Of a stretch of DNA of 64,000 bases, positions 44,859-54,863 are shown one piece after another (positions within the stretch are counted from its first letter, which is position 1; each line of letters opens with the position of its first letter). A program made the position numbers and the translations under genes. The DNA lies in contig NZ_BNDT01000003.1 in the NCBI RefSeq assembly GCF_014905395.1, forward strand, positions 186,001 to 250,000, written 5' to 3'. A model generated the notes under the pieces. It made no database searches. It had not been told where the DNA came from and saw only the letters and a list, made by a program, of their open reading frames with translations. Source of the stretch: Lactococcus taiwanensis (GTDB taxonomy: Bacteria; Bacillota; Bacilli; Lactobacillales; Streptococcaceae).

Positions 44859-47800
44859 ATGCCAAAGCGTAAAGATATTAAAAAAATTCTCATCATCGGT
44901 TCAGGACCCATCATCATTGGTCAGGCTGCTGAATTTGATTATGCTGGAACTCAAGCTTGCCTTGCTTTGAAAGAAGAAGGCTATGAGGTGGTTTTGATTA
45001 ATTCAAATCCTGCAACCATCATGACTGACCGTGAAATCGCAGACCGTGTTTATATCGAACCAATTACTGTTGAGTTTGTCAGTAAAATTCTCCGAAAAGA
45101 AACTCCAGATGCCCTCTTACCAACGTTGGGAGGTCAAACTGGTCTTAACATGGCAATGGAACTTTCTGAAACTGGAATCTTAGAGGAATTAGATATTGAA
45201 CTTCTAGGTACAAAACTCAGCGCCATTGACCAAGCTGAAGACCGCGATCTTTTCAAAAAATTGATGGAAGAATTAGGAGAACCGATTCCAGAATCAGAGA
45301 TTGTTCATACCGTTGAAGAAGCTCTGATTTTTGCACAAAGTATTGGTTATCCAGTTATCGTGCGTCCTGCTTTTACTATGGGAGGAACAGGTGGAGGAAT
45401 TTGTAACACTGAAGAAGAACTTCGTGAAATAGCTTCCAATGGACTTAAATTAAGTCCTGTGACCCAATGCCTTATTGAACGTTCTATCGCAGGTTTTAAA
45501 GAAATCGAATATGAAGTCATGCGCGATTCTTCAGATAATGCTATTGTGGTTTGTAACATGGAGAATTTTGATCCTGTAGGGGTTCATACGGGAGATTCCA
45601 TAGTCTTTGCACCAAGCCAAACCCTCTCTGATCATGAATATCAAATGTTACGCGATGCAAGTTTAAAGATTATTCGTGCTCTAAAAATCGAGGGAGGCTG
45701 TAATGTTCAATTAGCGCTCGATCCTGAAAGTTATAAGTATTATGTCATCGAGGTCAATCCACGTGTGAGCCGCTCTTCTGCACTGGCTTCCAAAGCGACA
45801 GGTTATCCAATTGCAAAAATGTCAGCTAAGATCGCAGTAGGAATGACACTTGATGAAATTATTAATCCAGTAACAAACACGACTTATGCTATGTTTGAGC
45901 CAGCTCTAGACTACGTGGTGGCCAAAATTGCTCGCTTTCCATTTGATAAGTTTGAACAGGGTGATCGCCAACTAGGAACACAGATGAAAGCAACAGGCGA
46001 AGTTATGGCAATTGGTCATAATATCGAAGAGAGCTTACTTAAAGCAGTACGTTCCCTTGAAATAGGGACAATCCATAATGAATTAGAAGAAGCTCAGCAG
46101 GCTTCTGATGAACAATTATATGAGAAGATGGTCAAGGCCCAAGATGACCGCCTATTTTATGTGTCAGAAGCCATCCGTCGTGGAATCTCGATTGAGGAGA
46201 TTTCTGAATTGACGAAAATAGATCTCTTCTTCTTGGATAAACTTCTCCATATTGTGGAGCTTGAAGAAGCGCTTAGTGTCAATATTTTTGACCCTGAACT
46301 CCTTAAAAGTGCAAAGCGAAATGGGTTTTCAGATCGTAAAATTGCAGCACTTTGGAATGTTGAGGAAATAGAAGTTCGCCGTCGTAGAAAAGAAAATCAA
46401 ATTCTACCTGTCTATAAAATGGTTGATACATGCGCTGCTGAGTTTGAAAGCTCCACACCTTACTTTTATTCAACCTATGAGTGGGAGAATGAATCAGAGA
46501 GATCAGACAGTGAAAAAATTATCGTCCTTGGTTCTGGACCGATTCGTATCGGACAAGGTGTTGAATTTGATTATGCAACTGTACACTGTGTGAAGGCTAT
46601 TCAAGCTTTGGGATACGAAGCTATCGTTATTAATTCTAATCCAGAAACAGTTTCAACAGATTTTTCTATCTCTGATAAGCTTTACTTTGAACCTTTAATT
46701 TTTGAGGATGTCATGAATGTTATTGATCTGGAAGCACCTTTAGGGGTAATTGTCCAGTTTGGTGGGCAAACGGCAATTAACCTTGCTGAGCCACTTTCGC
46801 AAGCAGGAGTAACCATATTGGGAACTCAGGTGGATGATCTTGAACGTGCCGAGGATCGTGACCGCTTTGAAAAAGCTCTTCAGGATTTAGAAATTCCTCA
46901 GCCACCAGGAGCAACAGCCACTACTGAGGAAGAAGCGGTAGAAAATGCTAATAAAATTGGCTATCCTGTCCTTATCCGACCCTCATTTGTTTTAGGTGGA
47001 CGCGCGATGGAGATTATTAACAATGAAAATGATTTAAGAGATTATATGAACCGTGCGGTTAAAGCATCACCAGAGCATCCCGTCTTAGTCGATTCTTATT
47101 TACAAGGACGTGAGTGCGAAGTAGATGCAATCTGTGATGGTACCGATGTACTTCTTCCAGGAATCATGGAACACATTGAACGTGCAGGGGTTCACTCAGG
47201 GGACTCCATGGCAGTCTATCCGCCGCAAACTTTTTCACAAGAAATTATTGACACCATTGTTGATTATACGCAACGTTTGGCAATAGGTCTAAATTGTAAA
47301 GGGATGATGAATATTCAATTTGTTATTCACGAAGAACAAGTATATGTGATTGAAGTAAACCCACGTGCTTCAAGAACCGTTCCTTTTTTATCTAAAGTGA
47401 CAAATATTCCGATGGCACAACTTGCTACAAAGATGATTTTAGGTAAAACACTAAACGAGCTCGGGTATAAATCAGGGCTTGCACCAGCTTCGAAAATGGT
47501 TCATGTTAAAGCCCCTGTATTCAGCTTTACTAAATTGGCTCGTGTGGACAGTCTCTTAGGACCAGAAATGAAATCCACTGGTGAAGTAATGGGATCAGAT
47601 GTAACGCTGGAAAAAGCACTTTATAAATCTTTTGAAGCAGCGAAACTTCATCTTGCTGATTATGGGTCCATTCTTTTTACAATTGCCCAAGAGGATAAAG
47701 AAGAGGCGCTCCTGCTCGCTAAAGGCTTTGCCGAAATCGGTTACTCCTTGATTGCTACCCAAGGTACCGCAAAATTTTTCAAAGAGAATAAACTTCATGT

Positions 47801-48053
47801 CCGTGAGGTTGAAAAACTTTTAGGAAGCGAGGATGAAGAGGGCACTTTGGTAGAAGATATCCGTCAGGGTCGTGTTCAAGCGGTTATCAATACGATGGGC
47901 AACACAAGAGCATCTTTGACTGCTGAAACAGATGGTTTTAGAATCCGTCAAGAAGCGATTAGTCGAGGTATTCCCCTCTTTACTTCCCTTGATACTGCAG
48001 CGGCTATCCTCAAAGTGATGGAAAGTCGTAGTTTTACCACAAAAATGATATAA
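44859..48053 (+). CDS. carB: Carbamoyl phosphate synthase, large subunit
   Basis: A 1064-residue two-fold synthase that makes carbamoyl phosphate for pyrimidines and arginine. It opens [30 protein letters not shown]. The two ATP-grasp halves are clear ([14 protein letters not shown] near 170; [13 protein letters not shown] near 710), with the repeated [20 protein letters not shown] and [18 protein letters not shown]. The allosteric MGS-like domain is C-terminal (from about 930). carA is not adjacent; separate carB is normal in Lactococcus. PyrR attenuation controls it. Confidence 0.96.
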   Translation: MPKRKDIKKILIIGSGPIIIGQAAEFDYAGTQACLALKEEGYEVVLINSNPATIMTDREIADRVYIEPITVEFVSKILRKETPDALLPTLGGQTGLNMAMELSETGILEELDIELLGTKLSAIDQAEDRDLFKKLMEELGEPIPESEIVHTVEEALIFAQSIGYPVIVRPAFTMGGTGGGICNTEEELREIASNGLKLSPVTQCLIERSIAGFKEIEYEVMRDSSDNAIVVCNMENFDPVGVHTGDSIVFAPSQTLSDHEYQMLRDASLKIIRALKIEGGCNVQLALDPESYKYYVIEVNPRVSRSSALASKATGYPIAKMSAKIAVGMTLDEIINPVTNTTYAMFEPALDYVVAKIARFPFDKFEQGDRQLGTQMKATGEVMAIGHNIEESLLKAVRSLEIGTIHNELEEAQQASDEQLYEKMVKAQDDRLFYVSEAIRRGISIEEISELTKIDLFFLDKLLHIVELEEALSVNIFDPELLKSAKRNGFSDRKIAALWNVEEIEVRRRRKENQILPVYKMVDTCAAEFESSTPYFYSTYEWENESERSDSEKIIVLGSGPIRIGQGVEFDYATVHCVKAIQALGYEAIVINSNPETVSTDFSISDKLYFEPLIFEDVMNVIDLEAPLGVIVQFGGQTAINLAEPLSQAGVTILGTQVDDLERAEDRDRFEKALQDLEIPQPPGATATTEEEAVENANKIGYPVLIRPSFVLGGRAMEIINNENDLRDYMNRAVKASPEHPVLVDSYLQGRECEVDAICDGTDVLLPGIMEHIERAGVHSGDSMAVYPPQTFSQEIIDTIVDYTQRLAIGLNCKGMMNIQFVIHEEQVYVIEVNPRASRTVPFLSKVTNIPMAQLATKMILGKTLNELGYKSGLAPASKMVHVKAPVFSFTKLARVDSLLGPEMKSTGEVMGSDVTLEKALYKSFEAAKLHLADYGSILFTIAQEDKEEALLLAKGFAEIGYSLIATQGTAKFFKENKLHVREVEKLLGSEDEEGTLVEDIRQGRVQAVINTMGNTRASLTAETDGFRIRQEAISRGIPLFTSLDTAAAILKVMESRSFTTKMI

Positions 48054-48056
48054 ATT

Positions 48057-48085
48057 AAAACCCTCTTTCTTAAAAGAGGGTTTTT
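48057..48085 (+). terminator. carB terminator
   Basis: AAAACCCTCTTT (48057-48068) pairs with AAAGAGGGTTTT (48073-48084), followed by T. Confidence 0.88.
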
Positions 48086-48117
48086 GGTATTCAGATGAAA
48101 AGTATTTAAGCAGATTG

Positions 48118-48147
48118 TTGGACAAAAGTTTTAGATTAAGCTATAAA
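48118..48147 (+). promoter_or_regulatory. Candidate promoter of the WxL cluster
   Basis: TTGGAC (48118-48123), 18 bases, TATAAA (48142-48147). Confidence 0.55.
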
Positions 48148-48157
48148 TGAAGTATAT

Positions 48158-48172
48158 AGAATACGCTTTCAT
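48158..48172. promoter_or_regulatory. cre box (CcpA site) before the WxL cluster
   Basis: The minus strand reads ATGAAAGCGTATTCT, a perfect match to the cre consensus WTGNAANCGNWNNCW. It starts about 11 bases after the candidate -10, a position where CcpA represses. The surface cluster is therefore probably under carbon catabolite control. Confidence 0.8.
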
Positions 48173-48196
48173 TTTTGGGTGTTGAAGGAGGACTCA

Positions 48197-48778
48197 GTGA
48201 AGAAGGAGATAAAACGCTATTTTTATTTGACTGCTGGCCTTTTCATCTTGAGCTTTTCACAAGGTTGTCCATCTTTTTTAGTTCAAGCGGACACAGTGGT
48301 CGATAATCAAAATGCTACGGCTAACGTCTTTTTTAATGTGACTGCTCCGTCAGCAAACACTTGGTCAATTACAGCAGGTAATTTTAGTTTTGCCGATCAA
48401 ATCATATCAGGAGGACAGGTGAGCGTTAACTCTGCCTCTGATAATCCTATTGTGGTTACAAACTTATCAGGGACTAATACGGCCTTTAGTATTCAACAAA
48501 GGATAAGTGATTTTACACTTTCCACCAATTCGACGGTTCTTCCTGTCACAGCCTTTAATGTGACTGTTGGAAGTAGTACAGATGGTAAGCTTGTTGGAGC
48601 AGCTGCCATTAATATTTTTAAACAAAATGGAGAAGTGCTACGCAGTGGGAACGGGGCTAACGGGAAAATGACGAGTGGAAACGTTAGTGCACAATTACTT
48701 GTTGATGGGAGCACAAAAGCAATTGCCGCAGGAACTTACAGTGCCACTATTACATCTACTATCGTAACAGGTCCATAG
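48197..48778 (+). CDS. Small WxL-like secreted protein with degenerate WxL end
   Basis: A 193-residue secreted protein. I use GTG 48197 (AAGGAGG five bases upstream). The signal peptide, with KRYFYLTAGLFILSFSQG, ends near VQADTV. The mature part is rich in Ser/Thr/Asn and beta-strands. The C-terminal end YSATITSTIVTGP has the layout of the WxL domain end (YxATLTWxL) but with Ser in place of Trp. It therefore looks like a relative of WxL proteins that has lost the Trp motif. It is the first gene in the cluster and overlaps no other gene. Confidence 0.65.
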   Translation: MKKEIKRYFYLTAGLFILSFSQGCPSFLVQADTVVDNQNATANVFFNVTAPSANTWSITAGNFSFADQIISGGQVSVNSASDNPIVVTNLSGTNTAFSIQQRISDFTLSTNSTVLPVTAFNVTVGSSTDGKLVGAAAINIFKQNGEVLRSGNGANGKMTSGNVSAQLLVDGSTKAIAAGTYSATITSTIVTGP

Positions 48779-48789
48779 GAGGGAAAAGT

Positions 48790-50784
48790 ATGAAATTTAG
48801 ATATATGCTCCTCTTTTTCTTAATGCTACTCCCCTCTTTTTTTATAATTCAAGCAGAGCAAAAAGTTCACGCCTCTGTTCTGACGGGGAGCATTGACACG
48901 ACAGGTTCAATAACTGGCCTCAGCGGAGCGACATACTATAATACTGCCAGCTGGCAAGATATGGTAGACACCTATAAGGGAGTTACCCCTACAGCAAGCT
49001 CTAATGGGACTGTGTTTTTCAATGTTACTGGTAACATTCCTGGTAATGCAGTATTGAATACAGGAAATGTGGTCATAAGTGGGAAATCACTCTCGATCAA
49101 CGGAAATAATTTTACCCTTTACCTGGACAATGATACAACTTACACAAACGCTCAGAGTATAGGAGGAAGTGATGGCACGGCCCGTGCGTTTGGATCTAAT
49201 GGCACCATCTCTTCTTCAACAACATTAACATTAAAAAATGCTCAGATCATCAATAATATTACGAGTGGCATTTTTCAGATGAAAGGCTCTAATGCACAGG
49301 CTACCACAATCTATAACAATGTTACTGTAACCAATGGAGATAGCCTTTATGGAGCACAGCCAATAAGAAATGATACAGGAAAAATTTTATTTTATGGTAA
49401 TAATACCTTTAACATCTTACAAAATCATGATATAAACGATGCGAGTAGTGCAGGTGCAGATAACCAAGGAGAATGGATACAAGGGGGAACCTATCTAGAG
49501 GTCGTCAATGGAACAACGACATTAAACCAAAGTTGGGGAAATGATCAACCTTTTTACATTTATTACCCGAATGGGGGTTCAACACTGCAAGTTGATGCTG
49601 GAGCATCAATGGTTTGGAATCTTAACAAAACTTATACCATGTACTATGATGATGGCGGACTTTTGTCAGGCGGGGCACTAAATTGGAATATTAATGGTAG
49701 TTTTTTGATTAACGGGACTGCCAATACGGCTTCAACTTATTCAGGTGGATGGTTTATGTCACTTAATGTCCTTAATGCCTGGAATGTGAACGTTGGTCAA
49801 AATGCGACATTAAAGGTTACTACTGGTGGAGTGATGAGTTTAGGTGGGGTATCGGGTGTTGATGGATTTTTAGCTGGTCCAGTGAAGTGGAATTTTGGGC
49901 AGGGGTCATCAATACTCTTTAATAACTTAAATCCTAATCAAAGTGTTGCTACTTTGGCACCAGGCTTAGGGAGTGGGATTACAATGAATAATCCTAAAGT
50001 TGTTACATTCAATACCAGTGGTAATTCCGTGTTTTCTACGACTGTGCTCACTTTTCCAATCACTATTTCAGGAACAGGATTAAGAACACATTCCTCCTCA
50101 ACTGCCTATCGCTTTGATAACACTTATGACTTAGCCTCGCCAAATAAAACAAGTATTACTTCAAGCAGTGCGGATGTCTGGTATCGCATAAACACAGGGA
50201 CACTAACCACGTTTAACCCGACGTTGCAGGTAGCTAACCTTTCACCAAATAATTACGCTGCAGGTGACCTACAAGCTATCGCAGCAGGTAAATATATTTC
50301 TTGGTATCAACCAAATGGCCTTCAACTTCAAACTGCCCTTTCTAGTATGAGTCGCACGTTCAATATATTCCTTGATCCCAATGCGACACAAGGGACACCC
50401 GTAGATGGCTCTTGGTCAAATCTCATTCCAGGAACAAGTCCGCAAACCTTAGTAGTTAGCGATGACCGGGGACAAAATCCCAATAGTCATGTGACATTAA
50501 AGCTTCTACAAAACAACTTCCCTAGTGGTTTGCAATATTACTGGATTGATCCTTCAACAAAAAATCCAACAGCTCTAACGGTTAATAGTGCGATTCAAAT
50601 AGCCAGTCTCACCAGTGACAGCACTTTGCCATCTTGGATTAAGATGACAGGTGCTGGTAGTTGGTATACAATGACCTTTTCGACAGATACTGGTATAGCT
50701 GTGAAGGCAAACAACAGTTTGTTATCGCAAAATAATAGTCTCGGAGGAACATTTCAATATACGATGATTGATGGGCCTTCCTAA
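48790..50784 (+). CDS. Large secreted beta-rich surface protein of the WxL cluster
   Basis: A 664-residue secreted protein with signal peptide MKFRYMLLFFLMLLPSFFIIQA. A central region (about 35-420) is rich in Asn, Gly and Thr with short repeating strands (VVISGKSLSINGNNFTLYLDN, TLTLKNAQIINNITSG), like the pectate-lyase-like parallel beta-helix adhesins found in WxL clusters. No LPXTG or membrane anchor is seen. The C-terminal GGTFQYTMIDGP resembles the last strand of WxL-type domains but again lacks the Trp. It lies 11 bases after the first gene. Confidence 0.65.
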   Translation: MKFRYMLLFFLMLLPSFFIIQAEQKVHASVLTGSIDTTGSITGLSGATYYNTASWQDMVDTYKGVTPTASSNGTVFFNVTGNIPGNAVLNTGNVVISGKSLSINGNNFTLYLDNDTTYTNAQSIGGSDGTARAFGSNGTISSSTTLTLKNAQIINNITSGIFQMKGSNAQATTIYNNVTVTNGDSLYGAQPIRNDTGKILFYGNNTFNILQNHDINDASSAGADNQGEWIQGGTYLEVVNGTTTLNQSWGNDQPFYIYYPNGGSTLQVDAGASMVWNLNKTYTMYYDDGGLLSGGALNWNINGSFLINGTANTASTYSGGWFMSLNVLNAWNVNVGQNATLKVTTGGVMSLGGVSGVDGFLAGPVKWNFGQGSSILFNNLNPNQSVATLAPGLGSGITMNNPKVVTFNTSGNSVFSTTVLTFPITISGTGLRTHSSSTAYRFDNTYDLASPNKTSITSSSADVWYRINTGTLTTFNPTLQVANLSPNNYAAGDLQAIAAGKYISWYQPNGLQLQTALSSMSRTFNIFLDPNATQGTPVDGSWSNLIPGTSPQTLVVSDDRGQNPNSHVTLKLLQNNFPSGLQYYWIDPSTKNPTALTVNSAIQIASLTSDSTLPSWIKMTGAGSWYTMTFSTDTGIAVKANNSLLSQNNSLGGTFQYTMIDGPS

Positions 50785-50798
50785 GCGAGGGGTAAGAA

Positions 50799-51716
50799 AT
50801 GAAAGGTGTAAAACAGTTTAAATGGTTGATAGCTTCACTCGTTTTCTTAGTCTTTTGTGGGATTAATAACCCCGTTCAAGCTTTAGAGGGCGACTTTAGT
50901 GTTGAAGCCATCACTGAAGCACATCAAAAGCAGAAAATTAATTCTTATTGGTGGTTACAGGTTGAGCCTAAAGAAAGAATTAATCTAGTACTGAAATTAA
51001 CAAATGGCGCTGAAAAGAGTACTTTCTTGGTAACAAGTCATCAAGCCGCTACTAATAATAATTTCACCATAGATTATGGCTTATCCCAAAAGGAAGTGGC
51101 TGCATTACTAAGCCAAAATGACAATTCCTTTAACTTTTATCATGACCTTCATTTTGAAGGAGAAACCCAAGCAGGGAAGTTGAAAGTTTCCTTAGCACCG
51201 TACGAAAATAGAGACATAAAAATCAATTTTAATATCTCTAAAAACGGCCTGGCACATCAAGTCATTGGTGGGATAACTGTCACTCAGCAAGTAAATTCCA
51301 CCAATCAAGAAGGCATCCTCAATCAGTATTCTCATGCTGTGGCATTAGTTATGGAGCCGACGGTTATCAGTCCTCTCGTTCCTGTAAAAGAAACATTATT
51401 GGAAGATGAAAAGGGAGACCTTTTACTTCGGGTAAACAATCCTAATGGGTCTCTCGTTGAAGGGGTTAAAATTCAGGCAACTTTAACGGACAAATATGAA
51501 CAACATGTCGCTAAATTATCGACCAATCAAAGTTCTCTCGTACCTTTTGCACAGGTGGAGCTGCCTTTTAGTATGAATGAACCACTAAAAAGAGGGCAGA
51601 ACTATCATTTGGTCATATCAACTAATGGAAGAACAATAGAAGAAGATTGGGTGGTGGGAGAAGATGGAAAATTAAATGTCAACCATCAGCAGAAGATACA
51701 AAAAAATCAGCCTTAG
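50799..51716 (+). CDS. DUF916/DUF3324 WxL-cluster protein, membrane anchor displaced by frameshift
   Basis: 305 residues in the open frame: a signal peptide (WLIASLVFLVFCGINNPVQA), then a DUF916-like domain (about 30-165; YWWLQVEPKERINLVLKLTNGA ... VIGGITVTQQV) and a DUF3324-like domain (about 170-290; LLLRVNNPNGSLVEGVKIQATL). Related proteins end in a membrane span and basic tail, as does the paralogue at 53028. Here the frame stops just after an A7 tract (51700-51706). The next frame then encodes exactly such a span (see 51704-51799). Either a frameshift mutation, phase variation, programmed -1 shifting or a sequence error separates them. Confidence 0.8.
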   Translation: MKGVKQFKWLIASLVFLVFCGINNPVQALEGDFSVEAITEAHQKQKINSYWWLQVEPKERINLVLKLTNGAEKSTFLVTSHQAATNNNFTIDYGLSQKEVAALLSQNDNSFNFYHDLHFEGETQAGKLKVSLAPYENRDIKINFNISKNGLAHQVIGGITVTQQVNSTNQEGILNQYSHAVALVMEPTVISPLVPVKETLLEDEKGDLLLRVNNPNGSLVEGVKIQATLTDKYEQHVAKLSTNQSSLVPFAQVELPFSMNEPLKRGQNYHLVISTNGRTIEEDWVVGEDGKLNVNHQQKIQKNQP

Positions 51717-51799
51717 TGACAACCTCCCCAATTTTGTGGCTTGTTCTTTTCTTACTTTTAGGTGCTCTGATAAGGCTTAGGCATAAGAGTATAAAATAA
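51704..51799 (+). other. Out-of-frame transmembrane tail of the DUF916 gene
   Basis: In the -1 frame after the A7 tract the sequence reads KSALVTTSPILWLVLFLLL then GALIRLRHKSIK and TAA: a hydrophobic span followed by Arg/Lys/His. It is the anchor expected at the end of the preceding protein. A ribosomal slip at A-AAA-AAT or one extra A would fuse it. Confidence 0.75.
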
Positions 51800-51834
51800 A
51801 GAAGTCTGTTTGAAGTGGAGTAGAAAGGAGAAAT

Positions 51835-52134
51835 TTGAAAGGAAAACTTATTACTCTTGTCAGTATAATAACCGTCCTGCATTCAGGTGTGGCTTTAGGA
51901 CAAATGAATAGTGTCACTCAAACAAAAAGTAAAATTGGTTTTGTGGACAAAGCTCCACTAGAGAAGCCACCCGAAAATAAGGTAACTCTATCTGCTCAGC
52001 GAAATAGAGCTACACAGGGTGAGAATTTACCGATAGTAGGTGAGAAATCAAGCCAACTTTCATACGTTGGTATTCTACTAATTTTCGGAATTTTTATCAC
52101 TGTCATATTAGCTCCAAAATATAAAAGAGAATGA
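51835..52134 (+). CDS. Small cell-wall-anchored protein with degenerate LPxTG motif
   Basis: A 99-residue protein starting with TTG behind GAAAGGAGAAA. The signal peptide KLITLVSIITVLHSGVALG is followed by a short charged region. The end is NLPIVGEKSSQLSYVGILLIFGIFITVILAP and KYKRE: the sortase layout of motif, span and basic tail, but LPIVG instead of LPxTG. WxL clusters usually carry a small LPxTG protein in this position. Whether the altered motif is still cleaved is unknown. Confidence 0.65.
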   Translation: MKGKLITLVSIITVLHSGVALGQMNSVTQTKSKIGFVDKAPLEKPPENKVTLSAQRNRATQGENLPIVGEKSSQLSYVGILLIFGIFITVILAPKYKRE

Positions 52135-52143
52135 GGTACATTC

Positions 52144-52953
52144 ATGAACAAGATAAAATTAAATTTAACAGGCTTAACCCTTCTTAGCGTTGGGCTGTTG
52201 GTTACAGGAGGATCCCTTACTCAAGCAGCAACTGTGGGATCTACGACTAGTAACGCTAAAATAACTTTTAGAGCTAAAATAACGGCTACTCCTCCCGTCT
52301 CTCCAAATGATGGAAAAACCCCAATCACTCCAACAACACCAGGAGTCCCTAATACCTCTAATCCAGTACTTTCAGGTGATGGTTTAACGCTTGATTTTGT
52401 ACCCGCACTTAACTTTGGGACGCATTATGTAGATGCCTCAAGTGCTCATACCTGGTCGGCTTGGGCAGCCGATGACGGGACAGGTAAAGCCATTCCCCAA
52501 TTTATGCAAGTTTCAGATAATCGTGGCACTCCAAGTGGTCCATTAGGGTGGTCTGTTGCTTTAACTCAAACTGCGCAATTTGCGGGAGCTACGGCTGGAA
52601 ATTTAACGAATGCTGTCCTAACTTTTAACGCAGATGGAACAAACAATGTAGTTAGTGCTTCAGCTAATAAGGCTACGTCCGCTACGAATACAGCACTTAA
52701 TGCGCTTGTACCAGGAACAGCCATAACAATTTTTCAAGCGGATGCAGGTACTGGAACAGGGACCAATTTGTTAAACTTTGGAGCAAAAGACGGCTCAAGC
52801 CTTGTTAGTGATCCCGAGGCGTTAGATACTGCTAATACAACAGGCAAAGTCGATCCTAATATTACTTTAAATGTGCCTGCTGGCGCTGCAAAAGCAGATA
52901 CTTATAGTGCCACCCTTAATTGGAACCTTTATAGTGCACCAGGTAATGCTTAA
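52144..52953 (+). CDS. WxL domain surface protein
   Basis: A 269-residue secreted protein with a signal peptide ending near LTQAATVGS. A Pro/Thr linker (SPNDGKTPITPTTPGV) follows. The WxL domain (about 85-269) has LDFVPALNFG, the proximal Trp motif in DNRGTPSGPLGWSVALTQ, and the distal YSATLNWNLYSAP with a true W-N-L. WxL domains attach non-covalently to peptidoglycan and partner with DUF916 proteins. It is the only protein of this cluster with an intact WxL, and it ends in a terminator. Confidence 0.88.
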   Translation: MNKIKLNLTGLTLLSVGLLVTGGSLTQAATVGSTTSNAKITFRAKITATPPVSPNDGKTPITPTTPGVPNTSNPVLSGDGLTLDFVPALNFGTHYVDASSAHTWSAWAADDGTGKAIPQFMQVSDNRGTPSGPLGWSVALTQTAQFAGATAGNLTNAVLTFNADGTNNVVSASANKATSATNTALNALVPGTAITIFQADAGTGTGTNLLNFGAKDGSSLVSDPEALDTANTTGKVDPNITLNVPAGAAKADTYSATLNWNLYSAPGNA

Positions 52954-52973
52954 AAACTAAGGTTGTGAGTTGA

Positions 52974-53002
52974 GAACCTCTTTAAAAAGGAGGTTCTTTT
53001 TT
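52974..53002 (+). terminator. Terminator within the WxL cluster
   Basis: GAACCTC (52974-52980) pairs with GAGGTTC (52990-52996), followed by TTTTTT. It separates the WxL gene from the last DUF916 gene, which may read through at lower level. Confidence 0.85.
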
Positions 53003-53027
53003 AAAAGAAATTAGAGAGGGGAGCGTT

Positions 53028-54209
53028 ATGAATAAGATAAAAGCGATTATTGCTATTATTATTACCTTAGTCTTAGTAAGGGGGGGTGAGGTCCAGGCAA
53101 AAACAATGGATTATTCAGTGAATCCAATACTTCCAGAAAATCAAGTCAAGAAAGGCGTCAGCTATTTTGACTTACTTTTAGAACCGGATAAGCAACAGAC
53201 TCTTGAGGTGGAGCTTGAGAATCTTACGGAAAAAAAGCAAACAATCAAAGTTTTAATTTCGAGTGCAGTGACAAATGCTTCGGGTGTAGTGGATTATTCC
53301 CCAACGAACTTACCACTAGATGCATCATTAAAATATAATATTAAAGATTACACGCAAGCGCCAAAGGTTGTAAATTTAGCTGCTCATGAGCGACAAGTGG
53401 TAAAGATTAAAGTAAAAATGCCTCAAACACCTTTTGATGGTGTTATAGCAGGAGGCATAACTTTCCAACAAGAAGGACAAACCGAAGCTGACAATCAAGC
53501 AGCTGCAAAAGGGATTTCAGTAAAAAATACTTATTCTTATTCGATTGCTTTATTAATCCGTCAAAATGAAAAGGAGCTTCCAGCACAACTTAAGCTGCAC
53601 ACCATAAAAGCGGGGCAGGTAAATGGGCGTAATGTAATCAATGTTAATCTTCAAAATCCAGAGATGGCCTATTTAAATACGGTAAATGTTGAGGCTACTG
53701 TTCGTGGTCTTACACACAAAGAAGTAGCGTATACGTATTCCAATCCAATGTTGCAAATGGCACCGAATACGAACTTTAATCTGCCTATTCCAACCAGCAA
53801 TCAGAATGCGGCTACACGTGTCTCAGAACCTCTTCAGGCAGGTAAATATGAGCTGGAAATGGTAGTGAGTGCAAGAACAGATCCCAAAGGTGCTTATGAG
53901 GCAGCCCGAAATGGGAAAAAGGAAAACTATAGGTATCAATGGACTTTTAAAAAGACTTTTACTATTGCTCAGGGGGAGTCTGATAAATTGAATAAGAGTG
54001 ATCCAACAATCAAAACGACTCATAAAAGTTGGATGTGGCAGGGCATACTCCTCGGACTTATTTTCCTCATGGCAGCAGTTTTGTTGCTTCTGATAAAGAA
54101 ACGTCGCCAAACAAAGGCTCAAGAAATAGAAAATCAAAAATTGCGTGAAAAATTGGCGAAGCAAGCACAGACAATTGAGGAACTAAATGCACAAAAGAAA
54201 GAAAAATAA
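53028..54209 (+). CDS. DUF916/DUF3324 membrane-anchored WxL-binding protein
   Basis: A 393-residue protein with an N-terminal signal peptide (AIIAIIITLVLVRGGEVQA). The DUF916-like domain (about 25-165) contains YSVNPILPENQVKKGVSYFDLLLEP and DGVIAGGITFQQEG. A DUF3324-like domain follows (about 170-310). One span (WMWQGILLGLIFLMAAVLLLL, about 336-356) and a charged coiled-coil tail (ENQKLREKLAKQAQTIEELN) end the protein. The tail is cytosolic by the positive-inside rule. Such proteins hold WxL partners at the membrane. This intact copy contrasts with the frameshifted paralogue at 50799. Confidence 0.88.
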   Translation: MNKIKAIIAIIITLVLVRGGEVQAKTMDYSVNPILPENQVKKGVSYFDLLLEPDKQQTLEVELENLTEKKQTIKVLISSAVTNASGVVDYSPTNLPLDASLKYNIKDYTQAPKVVNLAAHERQVVKIKVKMPQTPFDGVIAGGITFQQEGQTEADNQAAAKGISVKNTYSYSIALLIRQNEKELPAQLKLHTIKAGQVNGRNVINVNLQNPEMAYLNTVNVEATVRGLTHKEVAYTYSNPMLQMAPNTNFNLPIPTSNQNAATRVSEPLQAGKYELEMVVSARTDPKGAYEAARNGKKENYRYQWTFKKTFTIAQGESDKLNKSDPTIKTTHKSWMWQGILLGLIFLMAAVLLLLIKKRRQTKAQEIENQKLREKLAKQAQTIEELNAQKKEK

Positions 54210-54291
54210 GAGCAAAATATTACCTAGATAGGCAAGGAGGAAAGATTTTGGTAAAATAGAATAAAAGCAGTTGTTTTTGAAAAGGGGAAAA

Positions 54292-54828
54292 ATGATTATT
54301 TTATTTAATAAGCCTTATGATGTATTAACTAAATTCACTGATGAGATGGGCCGAAAGACACTAAAGGATTTTATCAAGATTCCTCATGTGTATGCAGCTG
54401 GGCGCTTAGATAAAGACAGTGAGGGTTTACTTTTACTGACGGATGATGGAAAATTGAATCATTTACTGACTGATCCAAAATCAAAAGCTTATAAAACGTA
54501 TGTGGTACAGGTGGAAGGTGTCTTTGATGAGGAGGCAGCTAGTAAGCTGCGACAAGGGGTGCAATTGAAGGATGGAAAGGCTTTACCAGCAAAAGTTAAA
54601 TTGATTGATGAGCCTGATTGGTTATGGGTGCGAAATCCTCCGATCCGAGAACGTCAATCAATCCCTACAAGTTGGGTGGAGATTTCTATTAAAGAGGGGA
54701 AAAATCGTCAGATTAGGCGAATGACAGCAGCAGTTGGATTTCCGACTTTACGTCTTATTCGGTGGTCAATTGGTCAGTATAGTTTAGGGACATTAAAAAG
54801 TGGTGAATATAAAATTATAAAAAAATAA
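54292..54828 (+). CDS. RsuA/RluE-family pseudouridine synthase
   Basis: A 178-residue pseudouridine synthase of the short RsuA/RluE type, with no S4 domain. The catalytic Asp is in [17 protein letters not shown], and [30 protein letters not shown] is the family hallmark. The start is ATG 54292 behind AAAGGGGAA; an in-frame TTG at 54271 is upstream of the ribosome site. It probably modifies 23S rRNA, but the target base cannot be read from sequence. A -10-like TGGTAAAAT lies at about 54248-54257. Confidence 0.88.
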   Translation: MIILFNKPYDVLTKFTDEMGRKTLKDFIKIPHVYAAGRLDKDSEGLLLLTDDGKLNHLLTDPKSKAYKTYVVQVEGVFDEEAASKLRQGVQLKDGKALPAKVKLIDEPDWLWVRNPPIRERQSIPTSWVEISIKEGKNRQIRRMTAAVGFPTLRLIRWSIGQYSLGTLKSGEYKIIKK

Positions 54829-54857
54829 AAGGAGTGCTTCAAGCATTCCTTTTTTAT
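54829..54857. terminator. Bidirectional terminator between pseudouridine synthase and TPM protein genes
   Basis: AAGGAGTGCTT-C-AAGCATTCCTT (54829-54851) with T runs on both strands. Confidence 0.85.
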
Positions 54858-54863
54858 ATTTTT

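Noticed and set aside
45063-45082. ACTGTT-GAGTTT-GTCAGT in carB as a dyad copy
   Set aside because: The left arm has two mismatches and no longer forms a good stem.
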